The notes: generated from the letters alone by a model not told the origin. Counted from the stretch's first letter, positions 1-7,665 are shown. The stretch is 10,775 bases of DNA from Candidatus Neoanaerotignum tabaqchaliae (GCA_904420235.1 CAJFUS010000002.1:1-10775); one strand, 5' to 3'. Made by a program: numbers and translations.

Positions 1-951
1 GAGATTGTTGAGACTTCCGGTACAGCCGCCGCAGCTCCAAAAGTTAAAATGGGCCTTGCGAGGGGAGAAAAACACCGGCTTTATGACCTTTTATATCCTC
101 TTATGCTTCAGTCGAGTAATGATGCCGCTGTTGCCATAGCGGAGCATATAGGAGGTTCTGTTGAGGGTTTTGCCCATATGATGAATGAAAAAGCCATACA
201 GATAGGAGCCTTAAACACAGAATTTGTTACGCCTAACGGCCTTGACAGTGGAAATCACCACTCAACCGCCTATGATATGGCTCTTATTACAAGATATGCC
301 CTTAAAAACGAGGAATTTTTAAAAATAATAAACACTCCGTCAATTACAATACCTCTTAAAAATATGGATGAAAAAAGCTATACGGTATATAACAAAAATC
401 GGCTTTTAAACGAATACAGCGGAGCCATAGGCGTTAAAACAGGATTTACCGGAAGGGCCGGAAATTGTTTTGTTGGAGCTGCTCAAAGGAACGGAATGAC
501 TCTTATATCAGTTGTTCTTGCCAGCGGCTGGGGAAGTCTTGGTAAAGAGAGAAAATGGAGTGATACTAAGAAAATACTGGATTATGGCTTTGATAATTTC
601 AGTTTGGTAAAGATTATGGACGGCGGAGCCGACACAGGAAACGCGCCCGTGGCCGTTTCTAAAGATGGATTTGTATCCACCGAAACAGAGAATGAAGGCT
701 GGGCATGTATATCTGCCGAGGAAGCAGAAAATTTAAGAACGGATATAGAGTTTAAAAATTATATAGAAGCGCCGGTTTTGAAAGGTGAAATTGTTGGAAA
801 AGCAAGCGTTTATACCGAAAACGGAGAGAAGCTTTTTGAAACGAATATACTGGCTGATAGTAACGTTGAGCGCCACGATTTTAACTCTTGTCTTAAAAAA
901 GTAATAAACCTCTGGCTAAATATGGATTTTAAGTTTATACTATGTATATGA
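1..951 (+). CDS. dacF: D-alanyl-D-alanine carboxypeptidase (DacF/PBP5-type), 5' end outside window
   Basis: This is a serine-type peptidoglycan carboxypeptidase that removes the terminal D-Ala from stem pentapeptides outside the cell membrane. The reading frame is open from base 1, so the signal peptide and the catalytic SxxK motif lie upstream of the window; the ATG at 49 is internal, not the start. Two of the three penicillin-binding motifs are visible: S-S-N at 112-120 (followed by DAA) and K-T-G at 436-444, in the context GVKTGFTGRAG. The TPNGLD segment between them is also typical of the family. After about base 600 comes the PBP5-type C-terminal beta domain, and the last 20 or so residues (SCLKKVINLWLNM...) look like an amphipathic membrane-anchoring helix. 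It is followed 21 bases later by rluB, a pairing common in Clostridia. dacF and dacB are hard to separate by sequence, so the symbol is approximate. Confidence 0.9.
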   Translation, partial: EIVETSGTAAAAPKVKMGLARGEKHRLYDLLYPLMLQSSNDAAVAIAEHIGGSVEGFAHMMNEKAIQIGALNTEFVTPNGLDSGNHHSTAYDMALITRYALKNEEFLKIINTPSITIPLKNMDEKSYTVYNKNRLLNEYSGAIGVKTGFTGRAGNCFVGAAQRNGMTLISVVLASGWGSLGKERKWSDTKKILDYGFDNFSLVKIMDGGADTGNAPVAVSKDGFVSTETENEGWACISAEEAENLRTDIEFKNYIEAPVLKGEIVGKASVYTENGEKLFETNILADSNVERHDFNSCLKKVINLWLNMDFKFILCI

Positions 952-972
952 TAAAATTCAGGAGGAAGGAAA

Positions 973-1686
973 ATGGAAGTTAGACTGCAAAAGTTTCTGG
1001 CTGAGGCTGGTATAGCCTCTAGAAGAAAGGCCGAGGAGCTTATACTTGCCGGAAGGATTAAAGTTAACGGCGTTACGGTAACCGAGCTTGGAACTAAAGT
1101 TGACGATGTGAAAGATGAAGTTTTTTATGACGGAAAGCCCGTTAAAAAAAGCGAAAAGCTTGTATACATAATGCTTAATAAGCCGGAGGGATTTGTTACA
1201 ACCGTTAAAGACCAGTTTAACCGCCCAACGGTGATGGACCTTATAAAAGGAGTTAAAGAAAGGGTTGTTCCTGTTGGAAGGCTTGATTATGATACATCGG
1301 GGCTTTTGATTTTAACAAACGACGGCGAGCTTACATTTAAGCTTACACATCCCAGTAAGAAAGTTGAAAAAACATATATAGCCAAGCTTTTTGGCAGGCC
1401 CGACGACAACAATATAGCCGCTTTTAGAAGGGGAATTGAAATTGACGGCTGGAAAACACAGCCGGCAAGACTTGAGATTGTTGAGGATTTGGGAAAATAC
1501 TGTGTTTGCAAAATAACAATTACCGAGGGCAAGAACAGGCAGGTAAGAAAAATGTGCGAGGCCATAAAGCACCCGGTAGCTACTCTTAAACGTGTTGGCA
1601 CCGGAGAAATTGAGCTTGGCGATCTTAAAAAAGGTTCCTACCGCTATCTTACGGACAAAGAAGTGGCTTATTTAAAAAAACTTTGA
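973..1686 (+). CDS. rluB: 23S rRNA pseudouridine synthase, RluB/RsuA family
   Basis: The enzyme isomerises a specific uridine in rRNA to pseudouridine; the RluB group modifies 23S rRNA helix 80-92 region sites. The 237-residue length is typical. Residues 1-50 form an S4 RNA-binding domain (RLQKFLAEAGIASRRKAEEL, then RIKVNG). The catalytic loop is GRLDYDTSGLL at residues 102-112, with Asp105 as the catalytic aspartate. The GKNRQVRKM segment near residue 187 is the conserved C-terminal motif of the RsuA/RluB/E/F group. The ATG at 973 follows a strong GGAGG at 961-965, and the S4 domain begins at once, so the start is secure. A terminator-like hairpin lies directly downstream. RluB rather than RsuA is inferred from the gene neighbourhood and overall look; it could act on another site in the same family. 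Confidence 0.92.
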   Translation: MEVRLQKFLAEAGIASRRKAEELILAGRIKVNGVTVTELGTKVDDVKDEVFYDGKPVKKSEKLVYIMLNKPEGFVTTVKDQFNRPTVMDLIKGVKERVVPVGRLDYDTSGLLILTNDGELTFKLTHPSKKVEKTYIAKLFGRPDDNNIAAFRRGIEIDGWKTQPARLEIVEDLGKYCVCKITITEGKNRQVRKMCEAIKHPVATLKRVGTGEIELGDLKKGSYRYLTDKEVAYLKKL

Positions 1687-1693
1687 TATTTAT

Positions 1694-1720
1694 GTGCCTC
1701 TTAAAGGGGCACTTTGTTTT
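1694..1720 (+). terminator. Intrinsic terminator or attenuator after rluB
   Basis: A 7-bp stem (GTGCCTC at 1694-1700 with GGGGCAC at 1706-1712, one G-U pair) has a 5-base loop TTAAA and is followed by TTTGTTTT at 1713-1720. It begins 7 bases after the rluB stop. The T tract is interrupted by one G, so termination is probably partial; the genes downstream have no obvious promoter of their own and depend on readthrough. Confidence 0.6.
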
Positions 1721-1738
1721 GGTGAAAGGATTTTTAAA

Positions 1739-2359
1739 ATGATTAGACTTTATCTTATAAGGCATGGGGAAACCGAGTGGAACACTGTTAAAAGGTTTCA
1801 GGGCTGGACTGATATTGAGCTTAGTTCAAGAGGAATTGAGCAGGCAAGGCTTCTAAGTGAAAGGTTTAGAAATATAAAGCTGGATGAGATTTACTCATCG
1901 CCGCTAAAAAGAGCTGTTAAAACGGCGGAGCCGATAGCCGAAAAAAAGGACCTTGAGCTTAAGACATCGGAATATTTTAAAGAAATTAACTTTGGCATTT
2001 GGGAAGGAAAAACAAGGGACGAGCTTTCGGCGCTGTATGGCGCTGAGTTTGACGACTTTCTTATTCATCCAGAGGCCCATACGTTCCCAGGAGACGGAAG
2101 TTTTGACGCCGTTACCGAAAGAATAAAAAAGGGTCTTAACATGGTTTTGGACGGAAAGGATAATATTAGTGTGGCCATAGTTTCGCACGGCGGAATTATA
2201 CGGCTTATAGTTAAGTATCTGCTTGATATTGAGGGCGAGTGGTATAATAAAACTTGGATTGACAATACATCTATAACTCTTTTGGAACTTAAAAAAGGCG
2301 GAAATCTTTTGAGGGTTTTAAACGACAGCTCTCATATACCGGACAACGGTATTATTTAA
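1739..2359 (+). CDS. Histidine phosphatase family protein (phosphoglycerate mutase-like)
   Basis: This is a cytoplasmic phosphatase of the branch-1 histidine phosphatase superfamily, acting through a phospho-histidine intermediate. The 206-residue protein opens with LYLIRHGETEWN, in which His9 is the nucleophile of the RHG motif (residues 8-10). Other family marks are SSPLKRAVKTAE (Arg58), EINFGIWEG (residues 82-90) and the second catalytic His150 in SHGG. The pattern fits CobC (alpha-ribazole phosphatase), GpmB/PhoE-like and PspA-type phosphatases, and the substrate cannot be read from sequence; no cobalamin gene is nearby. The ATG at 1739 is chosen because AAAGGA at 1725-1730 sits eight bases upstream and the conserved strand starts immediately. 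An in-frame ATG at 1694 falls inside the preceding hairpin and would add 15 residues unlike the family. Confidence 0.9.
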   Translation: MIRLYLIRHGETEWNTVKRFQGWTDIELSSRGIEQARLLSERFRNIKLDEIYSSPLKRAVKTAEPIAEKKDLELKTSEYFKEINFGIWEGKTRDELSALYGAEFDDFLIHPEAHTFPGDGSFDAVTERIKKGLNMVLDGKDNISVAIVSHGGIIRLIVKYLLDIEGEWYNKTWIDNTSITLLELKKGGNLLRVLNDSSHIPDNGII

Positions 2360-2371
2360 TTGGAGGCTGAA

Positions 2372-3613
2372 ATGGGAAATGTTATTGTTATAGGAGCCGG
2401 AGCCGCCGGAATGATGGCCGCGGGAACGGCGGCTAAAAATGGAAACAATGTGCAGGTTTTTGAAAGAAATCCCATATCCGGCAAAAAAATATATATTACG
2501 GGAAAAGGCCGCTGTAATGTTACAAACAACAGCGATGTTGATAATTTTATAAATAATATACCACAAAATCCATATTTTCTTTACAGCGCTCTATATGGCT
2601 TTACAAACGAGGATACAGTTGAGTTTTTTGAATCCCTTGGCGTTAAAACAAAGGTTGAGAGGGGAAACAGGGTGTTTCCAGTAAGTGACAGGGCGGCGGA
2701 TATAGCCTTGGCTCTTGAGAGAAATATGAAAAGAAACGGTGTTGCCGTGCACTATAATTCCCGTGTTAAGGAAGTTATTATAAAAGACGGCAGAGTACGG
2801 GGAATACGTCTTGAAAATGGGAGGGAGTTTTTATCTGACGCTGTTATAATAGCCACAGGCGGACTTTCATATCCCGGAACCGGTTCAACAGGCGACGGAT
2901 ATGATTTTGCCAGAAAGTGCGGCCACAGTGTAACAAAGCTTGTGCCGTCTCTTGTTCCTCTCAGGGCCGAAGAAGAGTGGTGTAAAGAGCTTATGGGTCT
3001 CAGCCTTAAAAATGTTGCCATAGTTCTTAAGGACGAAAAGGGCAAAAGAATTTATGAGGATTTTGGTGAAATGCTTTTTACCCATTTTGGTGTGTCTGGA
3101 CCTATTATATTGAGCGCCAGCTGTCATATAACAAATTTAGGGGAAAAAAAGGCTTATCTTTATATAGACCTTAAACCGGCCCTTGACTTTAAGGCTCTTG
3201 ACCAGAGAATATTAAGGGATTTTGAAAAATTTATAAATAAGGATTTTAACAACGCCCTTGATGAGCTTTTGCCTAAAAAACTTATACCGGTTATTATAAG
3301 GCTTTCTGGCATAGACGGTTTTAAGAAGGTTCACGATATAACAAAGGACGAAAGAAAGAAATTGTGTATGCTTATAAAGGCTCTTCCTCTTACAATAACT
3401 GGGGATTATGGTTTCGGACAAGCTGTTATAACAAGGGGCGGAGTGGCTGTTGATGAAATAAACCCATCAACAATGGAGTCTAAAATAGTTAAAGGGTTAT
3501 ACTTTGCCGGAGAGGTTATAGACTGTGACGCCTATACGGGAGGATATAATCTTCAAATAGCTTTTTCAACCGGTTTTGCGGCCGGTTCAAGCGTTTGTTC
3601 TGAGGAGGATTAA
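2372..3613 (+). CDS. NAD(P)/FAD-dependent oxidoreductase, HI0933/BaiN-like family
   Basis: This is a flavoprotein of the HI0933/YhiN family (PF03486). Most members have no proven substrate; BaiN of bile-acid-7-dehydroxylating clostridia belongs here, but this gene lies in a housekeeping operon, so a bile-acid role should not be assumed. The 413 residues start with an FAD-binding Rossmann fold (VIVIGAGAAGMMAA, glycines at 8-13, acidic Glu31 ending the second strand). The family signature KKIYITGKGRCNVTN follows at about 38-52. Midway is ATGGLSYPGTGSTGDGY, and the C-terminal FAD contact region is GLYFAGEVIDCDAYTGGYN. The start is the ATG at 2372, five bases after GGAGG at 2362-2366; a TTG at 2360 would put the ribosome-binding site inside the gene. 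It begins 12 bases after the phosphatase stop and ends one base before aroH. Confidence 0.9.
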   Translation: MGNVIVIGAGAAGMMAAGTAAKNGNNVQVFERNPISGKKIYITGKGRCNVTNNSDVDNFINNIPQNPYFLYSALYGFTNEDTVEFFESLGVKTKVERGNRVFPVSDRAADIALALERNMKRNGVAVHYNSRVKEVIIKDGRVRGIRLENGREFLSDAVIIATGGLSYPGTGSTGDGYDFARKCGHSVTKLVPSLVPLRAEEEWCKELMGLSLKNVAIVLKDEKGKRIYEDFGEMLFTHFGVSGPIILSASCHITNLGEKKAYLYIDLKPALDFKALDQRILRDFEKFINKDFNNALDELLPKKLIPVIIRLSGIDGFKKVHDITKDERKKLCMLIKALPLTITGDYGFGQAVITRGGVAVDEINPSTMESKIVKGLYFAGEVIDCDAYTGGYNLQIAFSTGFAAGSSVCSEED

Positions 3614-3614
3614 A

Positions 3615-3968
3615 ATGGTTTGCATAAGAGGAGCCGTCACTTGCGATATTAATAAAAAAGACGAGATATTAAGCAAAACGAAAGAAATGCTTTTGGAAAT
3701 AATAGACAGAAACAGTCTTAAAACAGATGACATAGTTTCGGTTATATTTACCGCCACAAGGGATATTGACAAGGCCTATCCGGCCGTTGCCGCCAGAGAG
3801 CTTGGAATTACAAAAGCCGCTTTAATGTGTTTTCAGGAGATGTATGTGGAAGGCAGCCTTGAGATGTGTTTAAGATGTATGGTAAGCGCCGATAACAATT
3901 TAAAGCAGACCGAGGCAAAGCATGTATATATGGGCGGGGCAAAAATTCTTCGTCCCGATATTAATTAA
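3615..3968 (+). CDS. aroH: Chorismate mutase, AroH type
   Basis: The enzyme converts chorismate to prephenate in the cytoplasm, the committed step towards phenylalanine and tyrosine. The 117-residue protein is a monofunctional AroH-class (trimeric, pseudo alpha/beta-barrel) enzyme like that of Bacillus subtilis, which has 127 residues. By alignment from memory with the B. subtilis protein, all key active-site residues are present: Arg5 (Arg7), Arg61 (Arg63), Cys72 (Cys75), Glu75 (Glu78), Arg87 (Arg90), Tyr105 (Tyr108) and Arg113 (Arg116). The protein ends shortly after LRPD and so lacks the flexible tail. AGGAGG at 3603-3608 lies in the last codons of the flavoprotein gene, six bases before the ATG at 3615, indicating translational coupling. 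No other aromatic amino acid gene is in the window. Confidence 0.93.
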   Translation: MVCIRGAVTCDINKKDEILSKTKEMLLEIIDRNSLKTDDIVSVIFTATRDIDKAYPAVAARELGITKAALMCFQEMYVEGSLEMCLRCMVSADNNLKQTEAKHVYMGGAKILRPDIN

Positions 3969-3987
3969 GCCTGAGGGGGATAATATA

Positions 3988-4665
3988 ATGAATATTTATT
4001 CTGTTGCCATAGACGGGCCGGCCGGAAGCGGCAAAAGCACTGTGGCAAGGCTTTTGGCAAAGGAGCTTAATATAACCTATATAGATACGGGGGCCATGTA
4101 TAGAACTGTGGCTTTATACTGTATAAACAATGGCGTTGATACAAAAAACAGAAAAGACGTAGTTAAGGCTTTGAACAGCGTTCAAATGGATATAAAACAG
4201 GAAAACGGTGGGCAGAAGATATTCCTTTCCGGCGTTGATGTTACAAATGAGATAAGGAGCCAAAGGGCTGGAGCCGGAGCTTCTGATGTGGCTGTTATAA
4301 AAGAAGTGCGTGAAAAGCTTGTAGATATGCAGCGCAAAATGGCACAGGGAATGTCGGTTGTTATGGACGGACGTGATATAGGCACAAATGTGCTTTTAAA
4401 CGCCCCTGTTAAAATATTTCTTTCGGCAAGCGCTGAGGAAAGGGCGAAAAGACGCTGCGGCGAGCTTGACAAGCTGGGGCTTAAATATGATTTTGAGTCG
4501 GTTAAAAAGCAAATTGAGCAAAGAGATTTTAACGACATGAACAGAGAGTTTAACCCTCTGAAAAAAGCCGATGACGCTGTTGAGATAGACACAACGTTTT
4601 TATCAATAGAACAGGTTAAAAACAAAATTATTGATATAATAAAACAAAAGACGGGAATGAAATAA
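3988..4665 (+). CDS. cmk: Cytidylate kinase
   Basis: The enzyme phosphorylates CMP and dCMP with ATP, recycling pyrimidine nucleotides for RNA, DNA and phospholipid precursors. The 225 residues are the usual bacterial CMK length. The P-loop is GPAGSGKS at residues 10-17, followed by the family segment YIDTGAMYRTVAL and, later, DGRDIGTNVL, which holds the CMP-contacting Asp and Arg. The LID region carries AEERAKRR, and the QRDFNDMNRE stretch is also conserved. The start is the ATG at 3988, seven bases after GAGGGGGA (3973-3980); an upstream in-frame ATG at 3922 lies inside aroH and would add 22 residues without similarity to the family. Next to an S1 gene, as here, is the classic position of cmk in many bacteria. 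Confidence 0.95.
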   Translation: MNIYSVAIDGPAGSGKSTVARLLAKELNITYIDTGAMYRTVALYCINNGVDTKNRKDVVKALNSVQMDIKQENGGQKIFLSGVDVTNEIRSQRAGAGASDVAVIKEVREKLVDMQRKMAQGMSVVMDGRDIGTNVLLNAPVKIFLSASAEERAKRRCGELDKLGLKYDFESVKKQIEQRDFNDMNREFNPLKKADDAVEIDTTFLSIEQVKNKIIDIIKQKTGMK

Positions 4666-4666
4666 T

Positions 4667-6625
4667 ATGGAGATACTTCTGGCCAAATCGGCAGGGTTTT
4701 GTTTTGGCGTAAACAGAGCCATAGAAGCCGTTTACAAAGCCATAGACGGAAAAGATGATATATATACTTATGGGCCTATAATACACAATAAAATCGTTAC
4801 AAAAGAGCTTGAGAGCAAGGGTGTGAAATGTGTTGACACCATAGATGGAATAGAAAAGGGGACAATAGTTTTGCGTTCTCATGGCGTTGGCAAAAACATA
4901 TATGACATAATTAACGAAAAAGGACTTAAAATAATAGACGGAACATGTCCTTTTGTGAAAAAAATACACGATATTGTAAATGATGAATACAAAAATGGAG
5001 CCAGGATAATAATTATTGGTGACAGAGAACACCCGGAGGTTATTGGAATTAACGGCTGGTGTGAAAACAGCGCATTTATATTTAAGAGCCTTGACGAAGC
5101 GGAAAATTTTGCCCCTGAAGAAGGTAAAAAATACACAGTTGTTGTTCAAACGACATTTAGAAAAAGTCTTTTTGACGATATTGTTAATTTGATAAAATCA
5201 AAAGCTTACAATGTTTCTGTGTTTAACACAATATGCTCGGCAACTAGCACAAGACAGAAAGAAGCAGCCGAAATTTCATCAAGCGTTGATAAAATGATTG
5301 TTATAGGCGACAAGAAAAGTTCAAATACTCAAAAGCTTTATGAAATTTGCAAAAAAAATTGCGAAAATACCCTTAATATTGAAACAATTTCCGATTTATT
5401 GTTGAATATTTTCGATAAAAATGATAAAATCGGTATAACTGCTGGTGCGTCTACGCCGCCGGCAATAATAAAGGAGGTTATTGGTACTATGAGTGAGGCT
5501 TTAAACGATGCAGTGAAAAATTCAAAGGATGATGGAGAACTTTCCTTCCAGCAGCTCCTTGACGAACACTTGGTTACATTACATACAGGCGATATTGTTA
5601 CAGGAACTGTAATTCAGATTTCAAATGAGGAGGTTTCTGTAAATCTCGGATATAAATCTGACGGCATTATAACAAAAAGCGAGTACAGCAGCGACCCTAA
5701 CGCTCTTCCAAGCAAAGAGCTTAATGTGGGCGACAAGATTGACGTTTATGTTTTAAGGGTTAACGATGGCGATGGCAACGTGCTTCTCTCAAGAAAACGC
5801 GTTGAGTCTATGAAAGGCCTTGACGATATACAAAAAGCTTATGATGAAAACCTTACAGTTGAAGGCAAGGTTACAGATGTTGTTAAAGGCGGAATTATTG
5901 CCGTTGTTAACGGAATAAGGGTTTTTATACCTTCATCACAGGTTTCAAACAAATTTGTTGATGACCTTAGCGTATTTAAAGGTCAAAATCTTGAGTTCAA
6001 CATTATTGAGCTTGACAGAAGCAAACGCAGAATTATAGGAGGACGCAAAGCTCTTATTGAAAAAGAGGCTCAGGCAAAGAAAGATGCTATTTTCGCATCT
6101 CTTGAAATTGGAAGCAAGGTTAAAGGCACAGTAAGCAGAATTACTGACTTTGGCGCTTTTGTAAATCTTGGCGGAATTGACGGACTTATCCACATATCCG
6201 AAATGAGCTGGGGACGTATAACAAACCCAAGAGAAATTCTTAAAGAAGGCGACGAGGTTGAGGTTGTTGTTCTTGATGTAAACAAGGAGAAAGGCAAAAT
6301 TTCTCTTTCACTTAAAAACGTTACGCCTAATCCATGGCTTTCGGCTGCCGATAAATATCCTGCCGGTTCAATAGTAGAAGGCAAGGTTGTACGTATGGTT
6401 CCTTTTGGAGCTTTTATAGAGCTTGAGCCTGGAGTTGACGGACTTGTTCATATCTCTCAAATTGCCAACAAGCATGTTGTTAAGCCAGAGGACGAGCTTA
6501 AAATAGGCGATGTGATTAAAGTTAAAGTTCTTGAAGTAAACACTGAAGCTAAAAAAATCAGTCTCAGCAAAAAAGAGGCGGACGGCGTTGATGTTGAAAA
6601 AACAGAGGAGCCAGCTGCCGAATAA
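4667..6625 (+). CDS. ispH-rpsA: Fusion of 4-hydroxy-3-methylbut-2-enyl diphosphate reductase (IspH) with ribosomal protein S1
   Basis: The protein has 652 residues in two parts. Residues 1 to about 274 are IspH, the [4Fe-4S] enzyme that makes IPP and DMAPP in the last step of the MEP isoprenoid pathway. Its cluster cysteines are Cys12 (GFCFGV), Cys94 (GTCP) and Cys190 (TICSATSTRQ), and its substrate contacts are His40, His72, the HPE motif at 122-124 and QTT at 161-163. Residues 308 to 636 hold four S1 RNA-binding domains, at about 308-378, 395-462, 481-549 and 566-635. The last two are the most canonical (FGAFVNL...GLIHISE; FGAFIEL...GLVHIS). Four domains match the short S1 of Firmicutes rather than the six of Escherichia coli. 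This fusion is known in Clostridia. The gene starts one base after cmk with only a weak ribosome-binding site, implying coupling. A second internal start is described separately. Confidence 0.95.
   Translation: MEILLAKSAGFCFGVNRAIEAVYKAIDGKDDIYTYGPIIHNKIVTKELESKGVKCVDTIDGIEKGTIVLRSHGVGKNIYDIINEKGLKIIDGTCPFVKKIHDIVNDEYKNGARIIIIGDREHPEVIGINGWCENSAFIFKSLDEAENFAPEEGKKYTVVVQTTFRKSLFDDIVNLIKSKAYNVSVFNTICSATSTRQKEAAEISSSVDKMIVIGDKKSSNTQKLYEICKKNCENTLNIETISDLLLNIFDKNDKIGITAGASTPPAIIKEVIGTMSEALNDAVKNSKDDGELSFQQLLDEHLVTLHTGDIVTGTVIQISNEEVSVNLGYKSDGIITKSEYSSDPNALPSKELNVGDKIDVYVLRVNDGDGNVLLSRKRVESMKGLDDIQKAYDENLTVEGKVTDVVKGGIIAVVNGIRVFIPSSQVSNKFVDDLSVFKGQNLEFNIIELDRSKRRIIGGRKALIEKEAQAKKDAIFASLEIGSKVKGTVSRITDFGAFVNLGGIDGLIHISEMSWGRITNPREILKEGDEVEVVVLDVNKEKGKISLSLKNVTPNPWLSAADKYPAGSIVEGKVVRMVPFGAFIELEPGVDGLVHISQIANKHVVKPEDELKIGDVIKVKVLEVNTEAKKISLSKKEADGVDVEKTEEPAAE
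5471..5491 (+). promoter_or_regulatory. rpsA: Internal ribosome-binding site and in-frame ATG for a stand-alone S1 protein
   Basis: AAGGAGGT at 5471-5478 is a near-complete match to the anti-Shine-Dalgarno sequence and is the strongest such site in the fusion gene. Eleven bases separate its last G from an in-frame ATG at 5489-5491, codon 275. Translation from here would give 378 residues, the normal length of a four-domain Firmicutes S1, beginning MSEALND. The spacing is slightly long. The site falls exactly at the IspH/S1 boundary, which makes it more likely to be a retained S1 start than chance. Its use is inferred. Confidence 0.6.
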
Positions 6626-6640
6626 TTAAGTATTTTATTG

Positions 6641-6666
6641 AGCCTGTGAGTTTCACAGGCTTTTTT
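6641..6666 (+). terminator. Intrinsic terminator closing the ispH-rpsA operon
   Basis: A perfect 8-bp stem, GCCTGTGA (6642-6649) with TCACAGGC (6653-6660), has a 3-base loop GTT and is followed directly by six T. It lies 16 bases after the fusion gene's stop and separates the housekeeping operon from the transporter operon. Confidence 0.93.
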
Positions 6667-6689
6667 ATGAATATTTATGCAATTAGCTG

Positions 6690-6718
6690 TTGCAAAAATT
6701 AGTTTTTGAGTATATACT
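6690..6718 (+). promoter_or_regulatory. Sigma-A-type promoter of the amino-acid ABC transporter operon
   Basis: TTGCAA at 6690-6695 and TATACT at 6713-6718 are spaced by 17 bases, matching the -35/-10 consensus (TTGACA, TATAAT) at five of six positions each. It lies just after the upstream terminator, and predicted initiation near 6725 leaves a leader of about 40 bases. I see no riboswitch or T-box in so short a leader. Confidence 0.8.
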
Positions 6719-6766
6719 TTGTTTTATGATTTTATAAAACTTTAAACTTTAAGGAGAGATTTTCAA

Positions 6767-7585
6767 ATGAAAAAATTATCACTTATACTTGCTGCGGCCT
6801 TAATGTGCGCTTCGCTCGCAGCATGCTCCAGTGGAACATCTTCCTCAAGCGCTGCGGCTTCGGGCAGTGAAACAGCTTCTGCCTCAACATCGTCAGAGGC
6901 TACAACTGATGATACTTCCTCAGGCGGAACTCTTATAATGGGAACAAACGCCGCTTTCCCACCGTATGAATATTATGAAAACGATGAGATTGTTGGAATT
7001 GATGCGGATATTGCCAGAGCCCTTGGAGAGAAGCTTGGAAAAGACGTAACCATTGAGGATATGGACTTTAACTCGCTTATTACAGCTGTTCAGACAGGAA
7101 AAATTGACATGGTTCTTGCCGGAATGACAGTAACTCCAGACAGAGAGGAAAACGTAAGCTTTACAGACAGCTACGCAACAGGAATACAGTCTATAATAGT
7201 TACAGAGGATTCTGAAATAGCAAGCCCTGATGACCTTGGGGGACATAAAATTGGCGTTCAAGAGTCTACAACAGGACACATATATTGCTCTGATGATTAC
7301 GGCGAGGACAGCGTAATAGCTTATACAACAGGCGCTAATGCCGTTGAGGCTCTTAAAACTGGAAAAGTTGACGCTGTTGTTATAGACAACGAGCCTGCCA
7401 AGGCGTTTGTTGAGGCAAACGAAGGACTTAAAATTCTTGATACAGAATATGCCGTAGAGGATTACGCCATAGCTGTAGCTAAAGAAAACACAGAGCTTCT
7501 TGACCAGCTTAATACTGCGCTTGCAGAACTTAAAGAGGACGGAACAATACAGTCAATAATTGACAAATACATTACAGCTGAGTAA
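6767..7585 (+). CDS. Amino-acid ABC transporter substrate-binding lipoprotein (family 3)
   Basis: This protein captures a polar amino acid outside the membrane and delivers it to the permease encoded next. It has 272 residues. A lipoprotein signal peptide ends in the lipobox LAAC with Cys20 as the lipidated residue. A Ser/Thr/Ala-rich linker of about 30 residues follows and tethers the domain. The type-3 solute-binding fold (SBP_bac_3) starts near residue 52 with LIMGTNAAFPPYEYYENDEIVGIDADI. The segment TPDREENVSFTDSY contains the arginine that normally binds the ligand carboxylate, and VDAVVIDNEPA contains the aspartate that normally binds the amino group. The ligand is therefore an alpha-amino acid, but which one (glutamine, arginine, cystine or other) cannot be told. 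AAGGAGA at 6751-6757 sets the ATG at 6767. A hairpin with a T tract follows the gene. Confidence 0.93.
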   Translation: MKKLSLILAAALMCASLAACSSGTSSSSAAASGSETASASTSSEATTDDTSSGGTLIMGTNAAFPPYEYYENDEIVGIDADIARALGEKLGKDVTIEDMDFNSLITAVQTGKIDMVLAGMTVTPDREENVSFTDSYATGIQSIIVTEDSEIASPDDLGGHKIGVQESTTGHIYCSDDYGEDSVIAYTTGANAVEALKTGKVDAVVIDNEPAKAFVEANEGLKILDTEYAVEDYAIAVAKENTELLDQLNTALAELKEDGTIQSIIDKYITAE

Positions 7586-7587
7586 TT

Positions 7588-7631
7588 AAAACAGGTTTAT
7601 GCAGGGACGGATACGCACCGCCCCTGTTTTT
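7588..7631 (+). terminator. Attenuating hairpin between substrate-binding and permease genes
   Basis: CAGGGACGG (7602-7610) pairs with CCGCCCCTG (7618-7626), eight pairs with one A-C mismatch and a 7-base loop, followed by five T. A second possible stem, AAAACAGG (7588-7595) with CCTGTTTT (7623-7630), is perfect over 8 bp but shares CCTG with the first, so the two exclude each other. It probably terminates some transcripts so that the binding protein is made in excess of the membrane components, as is common in such operons. Whether the alternative stem acts as a switch is unknown. Confidence 0.65.
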
Positions 7632-7665
7632 ATAGTTTGCCTTTGGCATGAAAAGGGGAAATTTT

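Noticed and set aside
2372..3613. Bile-acid reductase assignment (BaiN) for the flavoprotein
   Set aside because: Only family-level similarity is visible and the neighbours are housekeeping genes; no other bai gene is in the window.
4628..5149. 173-codon open frame on the minus strand
   Set aside because: It lies opposite cmk and the well-conserved IspH coding region, gives a Phe/Tyr/Asn-rich sequence without a recognisable domain, and has no promoter or ribosome-binding site I can support.
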